Part shown: positions 52,901 to 61,615 of the stretch, in pieces
Layout: each line of letters opens with the position of its first letter
Position numbering within the stretch: position 1 is the first letter of the stretch
Assembly: GCA_034090045.1 (NCBI GenBank)
Contig: JAXDTI010000004.1
Coordinates: 129,724-193,723, forward strand
Direction: 5' to 3'
DNA from: JAXDTI01 sp034090045
GTDB taxonomy: Bacteria > Actinomycetota > Actinomycetes > Actinomycetales > Actinomycetaceae
Length of the DNA stretch: 64,000 bases
The notes under the pieces: model-generated
What the model was told of the DNA's origin: nothing
Database searches by the model: none
The model's input: only the letters and a program-made list of their open reading frames with translations
Program-made: the position numbers and the translations under genes

Positions 52901-53736
52901 CCCTGAACCGGCAGGTTAAACTTATGCACTAGACGCCCCGAGAATGGCGTATCTGAAATCTGTGCAAGTTTTATGGGTCTGCTGCCTCTCGTTATGGTTA
53001 TTTCACAGTCGGGGGCTACCGGGTTGGAGCGAATGCCGTCACACCAAAGTTCCAGATCCGTGTATTGATTCGGAGATATTTTTATATCAAGTTTGGATTC
53101 CGGGGAGATAACCATCGGTCGGGTAAAGAGTCCGTGTGCGGCCAGTGGTGTCACCAAAACTGCTTCCACATCTGGCCAAACTACCGGCCCCCCAGCGGAA
53201 AAACTGTAGGCAGTGGAACCGGTAGGTGTCGCAACGATCATGCCATCAGCACCGTAATTTGAGATTGCGTTATCGTCTATTCCTACCGCCATGTGTGCTG
53301 GATGCGCCCGGTCGGTGGCGAGTAACGCAGCCTCATTCAATGCCCAATCACGGTATTGGATTTCTTTGCCGTCACGCAGTCCAGATACGGAAATGTCGAG
53401 AGTCATACGCGGAGTTATAGTCCATGTGCATTCGATAACCGCAGTTATTACCTGATCGATGTTTTCTACATCAGCTTCGGTGAGGAACCCCATATGTCCG
53501 GTGTTGATACCCAGCAGCGGCACATCGAGTTGGCGGGCGTATTCAGCGGATTTCAGCATAGTTCCGTCTCCGCCGGTTGCGAGCACTAACTCTATGGGGT
53601 TGTCTCCGAGCCTCACCGTGTCATCAGCACGATATTCACTGACTTCAATTCCTGCTTCGCGAATCTTGTTAACCAGATAGTCTGCACTTTCCAAATGCCG
53701 GTGGGAATGCCTGATGACGAGTATCTTTCGGTTCAT
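52885..53736 (-). CDS. nadK: NAD kinase
   Basis: NadK phosphorylates NAD to NADP. The 283 residues have LATGGDGTMLKSAEYA, LLGINTGHMGFLTEAD, the NAD-binding ALNEAALLATDR, and GADGMIVATPTGSTAYSFSAGGPVVWP. Its stop overlaps recN and its start overlaps tlyA by four bases, so the block is translationally coupled. Confidence 0.96.
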   Translation of the reverse strand: MNRKILVIRHSHRHLESADYLVNKIREAGIEVSEYRADDTVRLGDNPIELVLATGGDGTMLKSAEYARQLDVPLLGINTGHMGFLTEADVENIDQVITAVIECTWTITPRMTLDISVSGLRDGKEIQYRDWALNEAALLATDRAHPAHMAVGIDDNAISNYGADGMIVATPTGSTAYSFSAGGPVVWPDVEAVLVTPLAAHGLFTRPMVISPESKLDIKISPNQYTDLELWCDGIRSNPVAPDCEITITRGSRPIKLAQISDTPFSGRLVHKFNLPVQGWLLP

Positions 53737-54611
53737 CTGCGTCCTCCTAGGCTCCCGGTGGGCCGCATGGCCACCATCTCACCAATTCTGGCAGTAATTT
53801 CGCTGTCAGTCATGGGATTCGCACCCTTCGGGACATCTCTTCCTAACAAATCGCCTTTTCGCAGGTAGAGGAAGTATTCGATATTGCCTGCTGGACCGGG
53901 AAGCACAGATTCGGCCATTTGCAACACTTCAAGTCCGTTATCCAAGGCACAGTCAGCGACTTTTGTTACTGCTGCCGCGTGCTGTGCGGGGTCGGTGACG
54001 ACTCCGCCACGCCCAACGTTTTCTCTGCCCACCTCGAACTGGGGTTTCACCATCAGCAGGTACTCAGCTGCGGGTGCAGCAACCTCAACGAGCGCCGGTA
54101 TCACCAGAGTCAAAGAGATAAAGGACAGGTCTGAGACAATAAGTGTCGGTGCCGGCTCCAGATCTCCTGCTGTTAAGTATCGGATGTTTGTGCGATCGTG
54201 AACTTCAACATGCGGGTCGCTGCGCAGTCTCCAAATCAATTGCCCATATCCGACATCTATCGCATAGATCTTTTCGGCTCCCTCACGCAAGAGCACATCC
54301 GTAAAGCCACCAGTAGAAGCTCCCGCGTCGAGACATACCCGTCCGGAAACTTTCGGGGCGGCATCTCCCAATAGTTCTTTGAGAATATCCAGGGCTCCTC
54401 TGAGTTTCCATGCTCCCCGAGAGGCGTATCCAGGGTCGTATTCGTCCTTCACCACTACAGCCTGTGCCGGGTCGAGCTGTCGTGCGGGTTTCAGCACCGG
54501 TTCGCCGTCCACATATACGACTCCGGCTCTGATGAGCTCTGCTGCACGGGTTCGAGAATCAGCGAGCTTTCTTCGCACCAGTTCAGAGTCCAGCCTGCGT
54601 AGCCTGCCCAT
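53733..54611 (-). CDS. tlyA: TlyA-family 16S/23S rRNA 2'-O-methyltransferase
   Basis: The 292 residues have an N-terminal S4-like RNA-binding domain (1-65, VRRKLADSRTRAAELIRAGVVYVDG) and an FtsJ-type methyltransferase domain. Visible motifs are CLDAGASTGGFTDVLL (SAM), YAIDVGYGQLIWRL, VSDLSFISLTL and LMVKPQFEVG with the catalytic Lys. In mycobacteria it methylates rRNA at sites that affect capreomycin binding. It lies 35 bases after the small gene at 54647. Confidence 0.94.
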   Translation of the reverse strand: MGRLRRLDSELVRRKLADSRTRAAELIRAGVVYVDGEPVLKPARQLDPAQAVVVKDEYDPGYASRGAWKLRGALDILKELLGDAAPKVSGRVCLDAGASTGGFTDVLLREGAEKIYAIDVGYGQLIWRLRSDPHVEVHDRTNIRYLTAGDLEPAPTLIVSDLSFISLTLVIPALVEVAAPAAEYLLMVKPQFEVGRENVGRGGVVTDPAQHAAAVTKVADCALDNGLEVLQMAESVLPGPAGNIEYFLYLRKGDLLGRDVPKGANPMTDSEITARIGEMVAMRPTGSLGGRR

Positions 54612-54646
54612 GATTTCCTGTACCGTCGATTCCCTATAAAGCCTGG

Positions 54647-54811
54647 CTAGACCTGCATATCCAAGTCGGTTCGTAACTGTTGAAGCACAGATTGGAGCAC
54701 CTCAACCTGTTCCGGTAAGTCCAGTTGCGTAATATCGTCGAGGCGGGAATAAACATCAGATTCTTGATTTGGTTTATCCGTATTCTCGACACTCGATTCA
54801 GTGCTCTGCAC
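54647..54811 (-). CDS. Small conserved protein upstream of tlyA (Rv1693-like)
   Basis: A 54-residue gene in the slot of M. tuberculosis Rv1693. It starts at GTG (54809-54811), eight bases after GAGGGGG, and overlaps the end of trpA by 14 bases. The N-terminus is polar (VQSTESSVENTDKPNQ). The C-terminal part SRLDDITQLDLPEQVEVLQ ends in a helix with leucines at heptad-like spacing, fit for a short coiled coil. Function unknown. A longer start upstream would reach into trpA and is not favoured. Confidence 0.75.
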   Translation of the reverse strand: MQSTESSVENTDKPNQESDVYSRLDDITQLDLPEQVEVLQSVLQQLRTDLDMQV

Positions 54812-55586
54812 GTCGCACCCCCTCAACCATTTTGGACACATATTCGCGAATATACGGTGCGGCATCCGAACCATGTTTCGCAATAATCTTTATTATCGCT
54901 GAACCCACTATTGCTCCATCTGTCAGCCGAGCATAGTATTCCGCCTGTTCGGGAGTGTTAATACCGAACCCAACCGCACATGGGGTATCGGTTGCTGCAC
55001 GCACTTCACGGACAATATCACTCAGGTCGGTTGTGATTTCGCTTCGTGTCCCGGTGACCCCCATTGACGAGACGATATACAGGTAGCCGCTGCCCGCTCT
55101 GGCTATCTGCCGTATCCGCTCTGAACTGGTTGGCGCAATCATCGCTATAACATCGACCCCCAGGCTGGCGGCTATCGGAACCAACTCGCCACGTTCTTCC
55201 AAGGGCAAATCTGGTATTATCAGCCCGGAAACCCCAACCTCGGCACAGCGAACACAAAATTTTTGATATCCGTATTTGAATACCGGGTTCAGGTATGTGA
55301 GAAAGACCATCGGGATCTGGACTGTTTTACGTACCCGAGCCACCATGTCGAAAACCATATCGGTTGTGCACCCTCCCGCAGCGGATAATGCCCGAACATT
55401 AGCTTCCTGGATGACGGGCCCCTCAGCTATCGGGTCAGAAAACGGTATCCCGATTTCGATGATTTCGGCACCGGCAGCAGCCATAGTTTCGATAAAACGC
55501 TCGGTATCAGCCAGTGTCGGATCCCCGGCTGTCACAAAAGGTATAAAGGCTTTTTTGCCGGCAAAAGCCCGGGCTATTTCACTCAT
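54798..55586 (-). CDS. trpA: Tryptophan synthase alpha chain
   Basis: TrpA cleaves indole-3-glycerol phosphate to indole and passes it to TrpB. The 262 residues have the catalytic Glu in EIIEIGIPFSDPIAEGP, the Asp in GLIIPDLPLEERGEL, and the phosphate-binding GFGINTPEQ and GAIVGSAIIKI. It overlaps trpB by eight bases and the small gene by 14. It is the last gene of the trp operon. Confidence 0.97.
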   Translation of the reverse strand: MSEIARAFAGKKAFIPFVTAGDPTLADTERFIETMAAAGAEIIEIGIPFSDPIAEGPVIQEANVRALSAAGGCTTDMVFDMVARVRKTVQIPMVFLTYLNPVFKYGYQKFCVRCAEVGVSGLIIPDLPLEERGELVPIAASLGVDVIAMIAPTSSERIRQIARAGSGYLYIVSSMGVTGTRSEITTDLSDIVREVRAATDTPCAVGFGINTPEQAEYYARLTDGAIVGSAIIKIIAKHGSDAAPYIREYVSKMVEGVRRAEH

Positions 55587-56766
55587 AGATTTCCTTTCCC
55601 CGGTAGCGTGCTATGGCCGCCACGTCCTTGTCTCCACGACCGGAGAGACAACAAATTATCACCTGTTCAGGATCCATTTTCGGCGCAATTTTCATTACTT
55701 GGGCGAGCGCGTGGGCACTCTCAATTGCTGCGATAATCCCCTCGGTTCGGGCAATATATTCGAACGCCTGAACCGCTTCTTCATCTGTGATAGACACATA
55801 TTCAGCTCGTCCACTATCGTGTAGCCAGGCATGTTCCGGTCCGATACCGGGATAGTCGAGACCGGCAGAAATCGAATAGACCGGCGCTATCTGCCCGTAG
55901 TTATCCTGACAGAAATAGGATTTCATGCCGTGGAACACGCCTTCGGATCCGGTCGCAATCGTGGCGGCAGTCCTGCCAGTATCGATGCCTTTACCGGCAG
56001 CTTCACAACCTATCAGGCGCACAGATTCGTCGGGTATGAACTCATAGAACATTCCGATCGAGTTCGACCCGCCCCCCACACAAGCGAGCACCACATCGGG
56101 CAGCTTGCCCTCTAGCTGCAGTATTTGCGCGCGTGCTTCACGGGAAATAACTCTTTGAAAATCACGCACAATCATCGGAAACGGATGCGGGCCCATCACT
56201 GAACCGAGCACATAGAGCGTGTCATCGACACGGCGAGTCCACTCCCGCATACATTCATTAACGGCATCTTTCAGGGTGGCAGTTCCGGTGTCTACGGGAT
56301 GAACGGTGGCTCCCAGCAGCTCCATGCGATACACGTTCAGCGCCTGCCTGACCGTGTCTTCCCGCCCCATAAAGATCTCACATTCCAACCCGAGCAGTGC
56401 TGCTGCAGTAGCTGCAGCAACCCCGTGTTGCCCGGCTCCGGTTTCAGCGATGATTCTGGTTTTACCCATATGTTTGGCCAGCAGCACCTGACCGAGAACA
56501 TTGTTGATTTTGTGGCTCCCGGTGTGGTTCATATCTTCGCGTTTCAGATAGATTTTCGCCCCAGCCAGATCCCTGGTCATCTTCTCAGCAAAATAAAGCA
56601 GTGAGGGACGACCGGCGTATTCGCGTTCTAATGTTTCAAGCTCAGTAATAAAACTCGGATCCTCACGCAGCTCCTTATAGGTTTTTTCGAGCTTTATAAC
56701 CTCGTTCATGAGTGTCTCGGGAATATATTGTCCACCGTGTATCCCATATCTACCGTTTTCGGTCAT
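55579..56766 (-). CDS. trpB: Tryptophan synthase beta chain
   Basis: TrpB joins indole to serine with PLP. The 395 residues have GIHGGQYIPETLM, the PLP lysine in NHTGSHKINNVLGQ, ETGAGQHGVA, and CVGGGSNSIGMFYEF for phosphate. The ATG at 56764-56766, preceded by GGGGGAG, overlaps the end of trpF by 17 bases. A start farther upstream has no family support. Confidence 0.97.
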   Translation of the reverse strand: MTENGRYGIHGGQYIPETLMNEVIKLEKTYKELREDPSFITELETLEREYAGRPSLLYFAEKMTRDLAGAKIYLKREDMNHTGSHKINNVLGQVLLAKHMGKTRIIAETGAGQHGVAAATAAALLGLECEIFMGREDTVRQALNVYRMELLGATVHPVDTGTATLKDAVNECMREWTRRVDDTLYVLGSVMGPHPFPMIVRDFQRVISREARAQILQLEGKLPDVVLACVGGGSNSIGMFYEFIPDESVRLIGCEAAGKGIDTGRTAATIATGSEGVFHGMKSYFCQDNYGQIAPVYSISAGLDYPGIGPEHAWLHDSGRAEYVSITDEEAVQAFEYIARTEGIIAAIESAHALAQVMKIAPKMDPEQVIICCLSGRGDKDVAAIARYRGKEIYE

Positions 56767-57418
56767 GGTCACTCCCCCTGCCCTGTCTGTCTGCGGCACG
56801 TACAGCCGCCACGAATAACCTGATTTTATCCGGGTCTTTCACTCCATCAGTTTCCAGCGCACTGGAAACATCTACTGCCGCGGGATGGAGCCTGTCTATT
56901 GCTTCTGCCACGTTCCCCACATCCAGTCCACCTGCGAGGAAAAAATCACGATCTGCACCATCGAGAACCGACCAGTCAAAAACCTCTCCGCTACCCCCAT
57001 AGCTGTCCGGATGGTAGCGGTCAAACATTATCAAATCGGCATTGGAGTTCTTGGCAGATGCAACCAACTCGGCAGACAGCTGCGGGTGAGACGGAATCCG
57101 GAAAACTTGCATAATCTTTCCGCGTTTCAACTGGGAACGAAGCTGAGCTATATAGGTTTCATTTTCGTCACCATGAAGTTGCGCCACGTCAATAACCCGC
57201 TCGTTGACTAGGGATGCCACCATTTCAGGTTCGGCATTTACAAAAACACCTACCGGAGTAATCCCCCTATCCAGTGCGTTACGCAGTGTTATTGCCTGTT
57301 CGCGGGTTACCTGACGGGGCGAGGACGCGAATACGAATCCCACATAGTCGGGTCGGACAGCGTTCACTGCAACAATATCTTGGGGTCGGAACATCCCACA
57401 GGTTTTCACTGCGGTCAT
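56750..57418 (-). CDS. trpF: Phosphoribosylanthranilate isomerase
   Basis: TrpF rearranges phosphoribosylanthranilate. The 222 residues start MTAVKTCGMFRPQDI, with the catalytic Cys in TCGM. They continue with DYVGFVFASSPRQVT, VDVAQLHGDE, MFDRYHPDSYGGSG for the Asp and FFLAGGLDVGNV for phosphate binding. The ATG at 57416-57418 lies one base after the trpC stop. Many actinobacteria use PriA instead of a TrpF, so its presence supports a non-native operon. Confidence 0.93.
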   Translation of the reverse strand: MTAVKTCGMFRPQDIVAVNAVRPDYVGFVFASSPRQVTREQAITLRNALDRGITPVGVFVNAEPEMVASLVNERVIDVAQLHGDENETYIAQLRSQLKRGKIMQVFRIPSHPQLSAELVASAKNSNADLIMFDRYHPDSYGGSGEVFDWSVLDGADRDFFLAGGLDVGNVAEAIDRLHPAAVDVSSALETDGVKDPDKIRLFVAAVRAADRQGRGSDHDRKR

Positions 57419-57419
57419 G

Positions 57420-58211
57420 TTATCGTCCGAGCAATTCGTGAATAGCGGCGACACGGTCAGCTGCCCGCATCAATCTCTCGCCAATCAAAACACCATCAAC
57501 CCCGACTGATTCCAAGGATTCCACGTCAGCTCGGTTTTGCACTCCTGATTCCCCAACGAATAACACTTCGGGCGGAACCAGGGAGCGCAGCCTCACGGTA
57601 TTCGAAAAATCTATTTCAAAAGTTCGCAGATCACGGTTATTGACACCAATAATTTGCGCCCCGGCAGCGAGAGCAGTCTCGACTTCTTTTTCATCATGAG
57701 CCTCTACGAGCGCGGCCATACCAACCTGGGCGACAATATCCAGGTATCTGCGTAACGTAGTCTCATCGAGAAGCATTACTATCAGCAGTACTGCGGAAGC
57801 ACCCAGTAACCGAGCCTCATATATTTGGTATTCATCAACCACAAAATCTTTACGCAGCAGCGGAATAGTTACTTCCCGCCCTATTTCCTGAAGGTATTCG
57901 TCACGACCTTGAAAATATTCGGGTTCGGTAAGCACCGAAATTGCGGCCGCTCCGCCTCTCTCGTAGTCGCGAGCTATATCCAGGTACGGAAAATCCGGGC
58001 ATATTAACCCTTTTGAAGGGGAAGCTTTCTTTGCCTCACATATCAAAGACACCCCTCGAACCGTCAGTGCTTGCCGGAAGCTGGGGATGCTACAGTCGGG
58101 TTTTTCACACAGCTCCACAACCTCGGAGCGCAGTTGCTCCAAGGGTTTACGTCCCCGACGCTCGGCAATGTCCAGGCGCCGCCGCGCTGCTATTTGTTCA
58201 ATAACATTCAT
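57420..58211 (-). CDS. trpC: Indole-3-glycerol phosphate synthase, copy 2
   Basis: A 263-residue IGPS with canonical residues: ICEAKKASPSKG, SVLTEPEYFQG, LLRKDFVVDEYQIYEA, LVEAHDEKE, IIGVNNRDL and FVGESGV. The ATG at 58209-58211 follows AGGGG five bases upstream. A longer frame starting near 58307 would overlap trpD and is not favoured. Its motif style (NNRDL, SVLTEPEYF) differs from copy 1 at 6806, which is actinobacterial in style, so the two are unlikely to be recent duplicates. A 79-base gap precedes it after trpD. Confidence 0.95.
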   Translation of the reverse strand: MNVIEQIAARRRLDIAERRGRKPLEQLRSEVVELCEKPDCSIPSFRQALTVRGVSLICEAKKASPSKGLICPDFPYLDIARDYERGGAAAISVLTEPEYFQGRDEYLQEIGREVTIPLLRKDFVVDEYQIYEARLLGASAVLLIVMLLDETTLRRYLDIVAQVGMAALVEAHDEKEVETALAAGAQIIGVNNRDLRTFEIDFSNTVRLRSLVPPEVLFVGESGVQNRADVESLESVGVDGVLIGERLMRAADRVAAIHELLGR

Positions 58212-58290
58212 ACTGCCCCTGTCTCTATTTCCACTGTAGTATCGAGCACCCAGATCAGCTACGGATAATGACTTGATGAGATGCTGTTTC

Positions 58291-59298
58291 TCAGGAATGG
58301 GTGGCATCTATGAAGTTATCCAACTGCCGCAACGCACGACCGTCGCTGATTGCTTCCCGAGCCATCTCGATGCCCTCAGTAATGGAACAATCCGGATTCG
58401 CCAGGTGCACAGCCGCCCCGCTTTGCAACACTACCGCATCGGTTTTCGGTCCGGTTCCACCGCCTAGAATCTCGCGAGCAATTTTGGCGTTTTCTTCAGC
58501 ATCTCCACCAACCAAGTCCGCTTTCCGACATTTCGTCAAACCGAAGTCCTCGGGCTCTATCTCATAGCTGCGGATTTCACCCTCTATTGCCTCGCACACG
58601 GTGGTTGGGGCACTCAACGATATTTCATCCAGCCGATCTTGACCGTAGACTGTCATCACCCTTCGGGCACCCAGATTCACCATAACCTGCGTTAACGGCT
58701 CTACCAGCTCTTCTGAATATACCCCGAGAAGCTCCATACTGGCACCGGCAGGGTTAGCCAAAGGACCGAGAATATTGAATAGCGTGCGGATCCCGATTTC
58801 TTTGCGCACCGACCCTACATAGCGCATCGAGGGGTGATATTTCTGCGCAAACATGAAGCAGAACCCGAGCTGTTGCAGGATCTGGGCGCTGCGACCGGGA
58901 GCCAACTCGATATTTGCACCCAACGCCTCAAGAACATCTGCTGCTCCGGCACGAGAGGAGGCAGCCCGGTTACCGTGTTTTGCCACCGGAACGCCCAAAG
59001 CTGAAATCACAAATGCGGAGGTTGTCGAGATGTTAAAGGTGTTGGCGTGATCTCCTCCGGTTCCCACTATTTCGAGCACATCCATATCATTCAGGAACCG
59101 GGAAGCGTGTTGGCGCATCACGCGTGCCGCGGCTGTTATCTCCTCAATGGTTTCGCCTTTAATGGCAAGTGCGGTGAGGAAAGCCGCCTTTTGCGCATCG
59201 GTTGCCTCCCCATCCATAATCTCTGAGATCACCGCAGTCATTGTTTCTGAGTCGAGGTTTCGTCCCTTGACGAGGGTCTCTAGAGCTTCGGTTATCAT
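58291..59298 (-). CDS. trpD: Anthranilate phosphoribosyltransferase
   Basis: TrpD transfers phosphoribose from PRPP to anthranilate. The 335 residues have IVGTGGDHANTFNISTTSAFV (PRPP site GTGGD), VAKHGNRAASSRAGAADVLEALG, FMFAQKYHPSMRYV and VRKEIGIRTLFNILGPLANP, plus the acidic metal pair in DRLDEIS. It is a separate gene, not fused to trpG. It starts two bases after trpG. Confidence 0.97.
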   Translation of the reverse strand: MITEALETLVKGRNLDSETMTAVISEIMDGEATDAQKAAFLTALAIKGETIEEITAAARVMRQHASRFLNDMDVLEIVGTGGDHANTFNISTTSAFVISALGVPVAKHGNRAASSRAGAADVLEALGANIELAPGRSAQILQQLGFCFMFAQKYHPSMRYVGSVRKEIGIRTLFNILGPLANPAGASMELLGVYSEELVEPLTQVMVNLGARRVMTVYGQDRLDEISLSAPTTVCEAIEGEIRSYEIEPEDFGLTKCRKADLVGGDAEENAKIAREILGGGTGPKTDAVVLQSGAAVHLANPDCSITEGIEMAREAISDGRALRQLDNFIDATHS

Positions 59299-59300
59299 TG

Positions 59301-59879
59301 CTAAACTCCTTTCACGAAGTTATCAATCATCTGTTTTCCGTTTTCAGTCAAAATCGATTCGGGGTGAAATTGCACGCCGTATATGGGGGCGCTCACGTGT
59401 TGTACCGCCATAATTTCGTCATCATCAGCTAGGGCTGTTACCTGTAGTTGCTCCGGTAGTGTATCCGCTTCAACCGCGAGGGAATGGTATCTGGCGACTT
59501 TGAACTTTAACGGCAATCCGGCAAATAAAGCACAGTGATTCACTGTTTCCATTACCGCTGCTTTACCGTGTAAAACTTCTTTCGCGTATCCGACTCGGCC
59601 ACCAAAGGCCTCACAAATCGCCTGGTGACCGAGACATACTCCGAGCAGCGGCACCTGCGTTTCGGCACCCTGCAGCTGCCTTATCAGTTCTTCACAGATT
59701 CCGGCATCTGCCGGGCGACCGGGACCGGGTGAAATCACTATCCGCTGTGGGGAGAGGGCCAGTACTTCAGGAACCGTCAGTTCGTCATTACGCACAACCA
59801 TAATATCGGGGTTGCTCTCCCCTAAATACTGGTACAGGTTATAGGCAAAAGAATCGTAGTTATCTATCAACAAAATCAC
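59301..59879 (-). CDS. trpG: Anthranilate synthase component II (glutamine amidotransferase)
   Basis: TrpG hydrolyses glutamine and supplies ammonia to TrpE. The 192 residues have the oxyanion region ISPGPGRPADAG, nucleophile Cys in LLGVCLGHQAICEAFGG, and the catalytic His-Glu pair in VQFHPESILT. It could also serve folate synthesis as PabA, but no pab gene is near. It lies two bases after trpE. Confidence 0.95.
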   Translation of the reverse strand: MILLIDNYDSFAYNLYQYLGESNPDIMVVRNDELTVPEVLALSPQRIVISPGPGRPADAGICEELIRQLQGAETQVPLLGVCLGHQAICEAFGGRVGYAKEVLHGKAAVMETVNHCALFAGLPLKFKVARYHSLAVEADTLPEQLQVTALADDDEIMAVQHVSAPIYGVQFHPESILTENGKQMIDNFVKGV

Positions 59880-59881
59880 TG

Positions 59882-61378
59882 TTAATCCTCCTGATCTGTG
59901 AGGATTGCTTCGATTACGGCTCGGGCTTTATTGACGCACTCCCGATATTCTTTGCTCGGATCGGAATCCAGAACAATACCGGCTCCGGAACGCACATACA
60001 CTTTACCGCCACGGCGATAGGCCAATCGGATTCCAATTGCCGTATCCATATCAGAGTTGAACCCTAAATACCCGAATGCGCCACCATAAATCCCGCGTTT
60101 ATTGCCCTCAAGCTCATCAATTATTTCCATGGCACGCAGCTTTGGGGCTCCAGACAGGGTTCCGGCAGGCAGCACAGCGGCGATCGCGTCCAGGGCTGTA
60201 ACGTCGGGACGCATCTGCCCGCTCACCTCGGAACCGATGTGAACAACATGCGAGAAACGCTGCAATTTCAGATAGTTTTCCACCTGTACGGAACCGAATT
60301 CACAGATTTTTCCTAAGTCATTTCTCCCCAGGTCAACAAGCATATTATGCTCTGCTAGTTCCTTGTCATCGCCTAGTAGTTCTGTTTCCAACCTAGCATT
60401 TTCAGTCTCATCTGAAACGCGCGGACGAGTACCCGCTAACGGAAATGTTCGCACTGTCCTCTCGGTTACTTTCACCAGCGTTTCGGGTGAAGCACCTGCA
60501 ACTTCCATATCGTTTGAGGAGAAATAAAACATATAGGGAGAAGGATTCACTGAACGTAGTCTGCGATATGCTCCCAGCAGACTCCCGGTGAAATCTGCTG
60601 AAATGCGGTTAGATAACACCACTTGAAATATGTCTCCCTCATGGATGTAGTGTTTGGCACGCAGCACTATTTCCCGGTATTCTTCCTCATTAAAAAGCAT
60701 CTGGAAATCACTCGTAATCTGCCCTTCAACATCGGTTTGCACAACAGCGCTGTTCAGGAGCAGAGCGACTTGCTCAATCGCCTCCCGAGCCGTCTGATAA
60801 CTGGCATCCAAGTCTGCGAGTTCAACATTGGCTATAAAAGAGAGCTGCTGACGATAGTTGTCAAACACTATAACCCGGTCGAAAAGCATCAGGTCAACAT
60901 CATTGAATTGTTCATCGTCTGACCCTTTAAGCTTAAGTGACGGCTCTCGATATTTCAGGTAGTCATATCCGAAGTATCCGACCAGTCCTCCGGTAAAGGG
61001 CGGCATTCCAGGTATTTTAGGGCTGCGGAACCGCTCCATTATCTCGGATATAGTCTCATCGAGACCTTTACTGTCATCTAACCCTACGGGGGTTCGACCA
61101 CCTGCAGATACCTGATTGATTAGGACGGTGCCATCGCGGGCGCTGATTTCCAACACCGGATCGTATCCGATAAAGGAGTACCTGCCGTATCTTTGCTGCT
61201 GCTCCGCACTCTCCAGCAGGAAACAGTGCTGGTAGTGTTCTTTCAAGATTCTCAAAACCTGGATGGGAGTAATCCAATCCGAAAGCATCCGGGCTGAAAT
61301 CGGCACGTAGTTGTAGCCGTCTACATACTGTTGAAGATCTGTTTGGTTAGGTGATATTCGCATTCTTGTTCCGCTCAT
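59882..61378 (-). CDS. trpE: Anthranilate synthase component I
   Basis: TrpE converts chorismate and ammonia to anthranilate. The N-terminal domain has the feedback motif LLES in HCFLLESAEQQ, so inhibition by tryptophan is likely. The C-terminal chorismate domain shows GDIFQVVLSNR, PSPYMFYFSSNDMEVAGASPE, FPLAGTRPR, LVDLGRNDLGKICE and RSGAGIVLDSDPSKEY. I place the start at ATG 61376-61378. Other in-frame choices (GTG 61408, ATG 61363) are possible and none has a strong ribosome site. It is the first structural gene of the trp operon and follows a probable leader. Confidence 0.94.
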   Translation of the reverse strand: MSGTRMRISPNQTDLQQYVDGYNYVPISARMLSDWITPIQVLRILKEHYQHCFLLESAEQQQRYGRYSFIGYDPVLEISARDGTVLINQVSAGGRTPVGLDDSKGLDETISEIMERFRSPKIPGMPPFTGGLVGYFGYDYLKYREPSLKLKGSDDEQFNDVDLMLFDRVIVFDNYRQQLSFIANVELADLDASYQTAREAIEQVALLLNSAVVQTDVEGQITSDFQMLFNEEEYREIVLRAKHYIHEGDIFQVVLSNRISADFTGSLLGAYRRLRSVNPSPYMFYFSSNDMEVAGASPETLVKVTERTVRTFPLAGTRPRVSDETENARLETELLGDDKELAEHNMLVDLGRNDLGKICEFGSVQVENYLKLQRFSHVVHIGSEVSGQMRPDVTALDAIAAVLPAGTLSGAPKLRAMEIIDELEGNKRGIYGGAFGYLGFNSDMDTAIGIRLAYRRGGKVYVRSGAGIVLDSDPSKEYRECVNKARAVIEAILTDQED

Positions 61379-61394
61379 AAGTGTTTTACGAGGT

Positions 61395-61446
61395 GGATAG
61401 CTCTGCACCCAGAGGAATCGAATTTATTTCGGGTAGGAGGCTATCC
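61395..61446 (-). promoter_or_regulatory. Possible trp leader RNA hairpin
   Basis: On the minus strand, GGATAGC (61440-61446) can pair with GCTATCC (61395-61401), with inner ACCC/GGGT pairs, just before trpE. Upstream, CTGCC...GGCAG (61462-61491) can form another stem directly after the leader peptide stop. Alternating stems of this kind are usual in attenuators. No run of T follows, so it is not a clear terminator and might act on translation. Confidence 0.35.
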
Positions 61447-61494
61447 GCGATATCTGAACACCTGCCAGCACGCACGAAAATAAGCCGGCAGCGT

Positions 61495-61539
61495 TCAGCT
61501 GCGACTGCGCCATCGGAACTGAGGCATGGTGGCTGACAT
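61495..61539 (-). CDS. trpL: Probable trp leader peptide
   Basis: A 14-codon frame, MSATMPQFRWRSRS, with one Trp codon (61510-61512) and a good ribosome site AGGGGG seven bases before the ATG. It ends 117 bases before trpE. Only one Trp codon is present, fewer than in most known leaders, so the call is cautious. The stop lies next to a potential stem. Confidence 0.45.
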   Translation of the reverse strand: MSATMPQFRWRSRS

Positions 61540-61575
61540 AGGGCTACCCCCTGCTGTTGTATCTATCTGTCTCAG

Positions 61576-61605
61576 AGCATAACGGATATTTACTATGGGC
61601 AGCAA
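61576..61605 (-). promoter_or_regulatory. Probable trp operon promoter
   Basis: On the minus strand, TTGCTG (61600-61605), an 18-base spacer, and TATGCT (61576-61581) lie just upstream of the leader peptide. No other good pair was seen in the gap between the HAD fusion gene and trpE. The gap of about 230 bases from 61379 to 61615 is otherwise the leader region. Confidence 0.45.
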
Positions 61606-61615
61606 TTCATATCCA

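Noticed and set aside
57420..58307. Longer trpC copy 2 beginning inside the end of trpD
   Set aside because: The first 32 residues are not IGPS-like, and ATG 58211 has AGGGG upstream and the normal family start.
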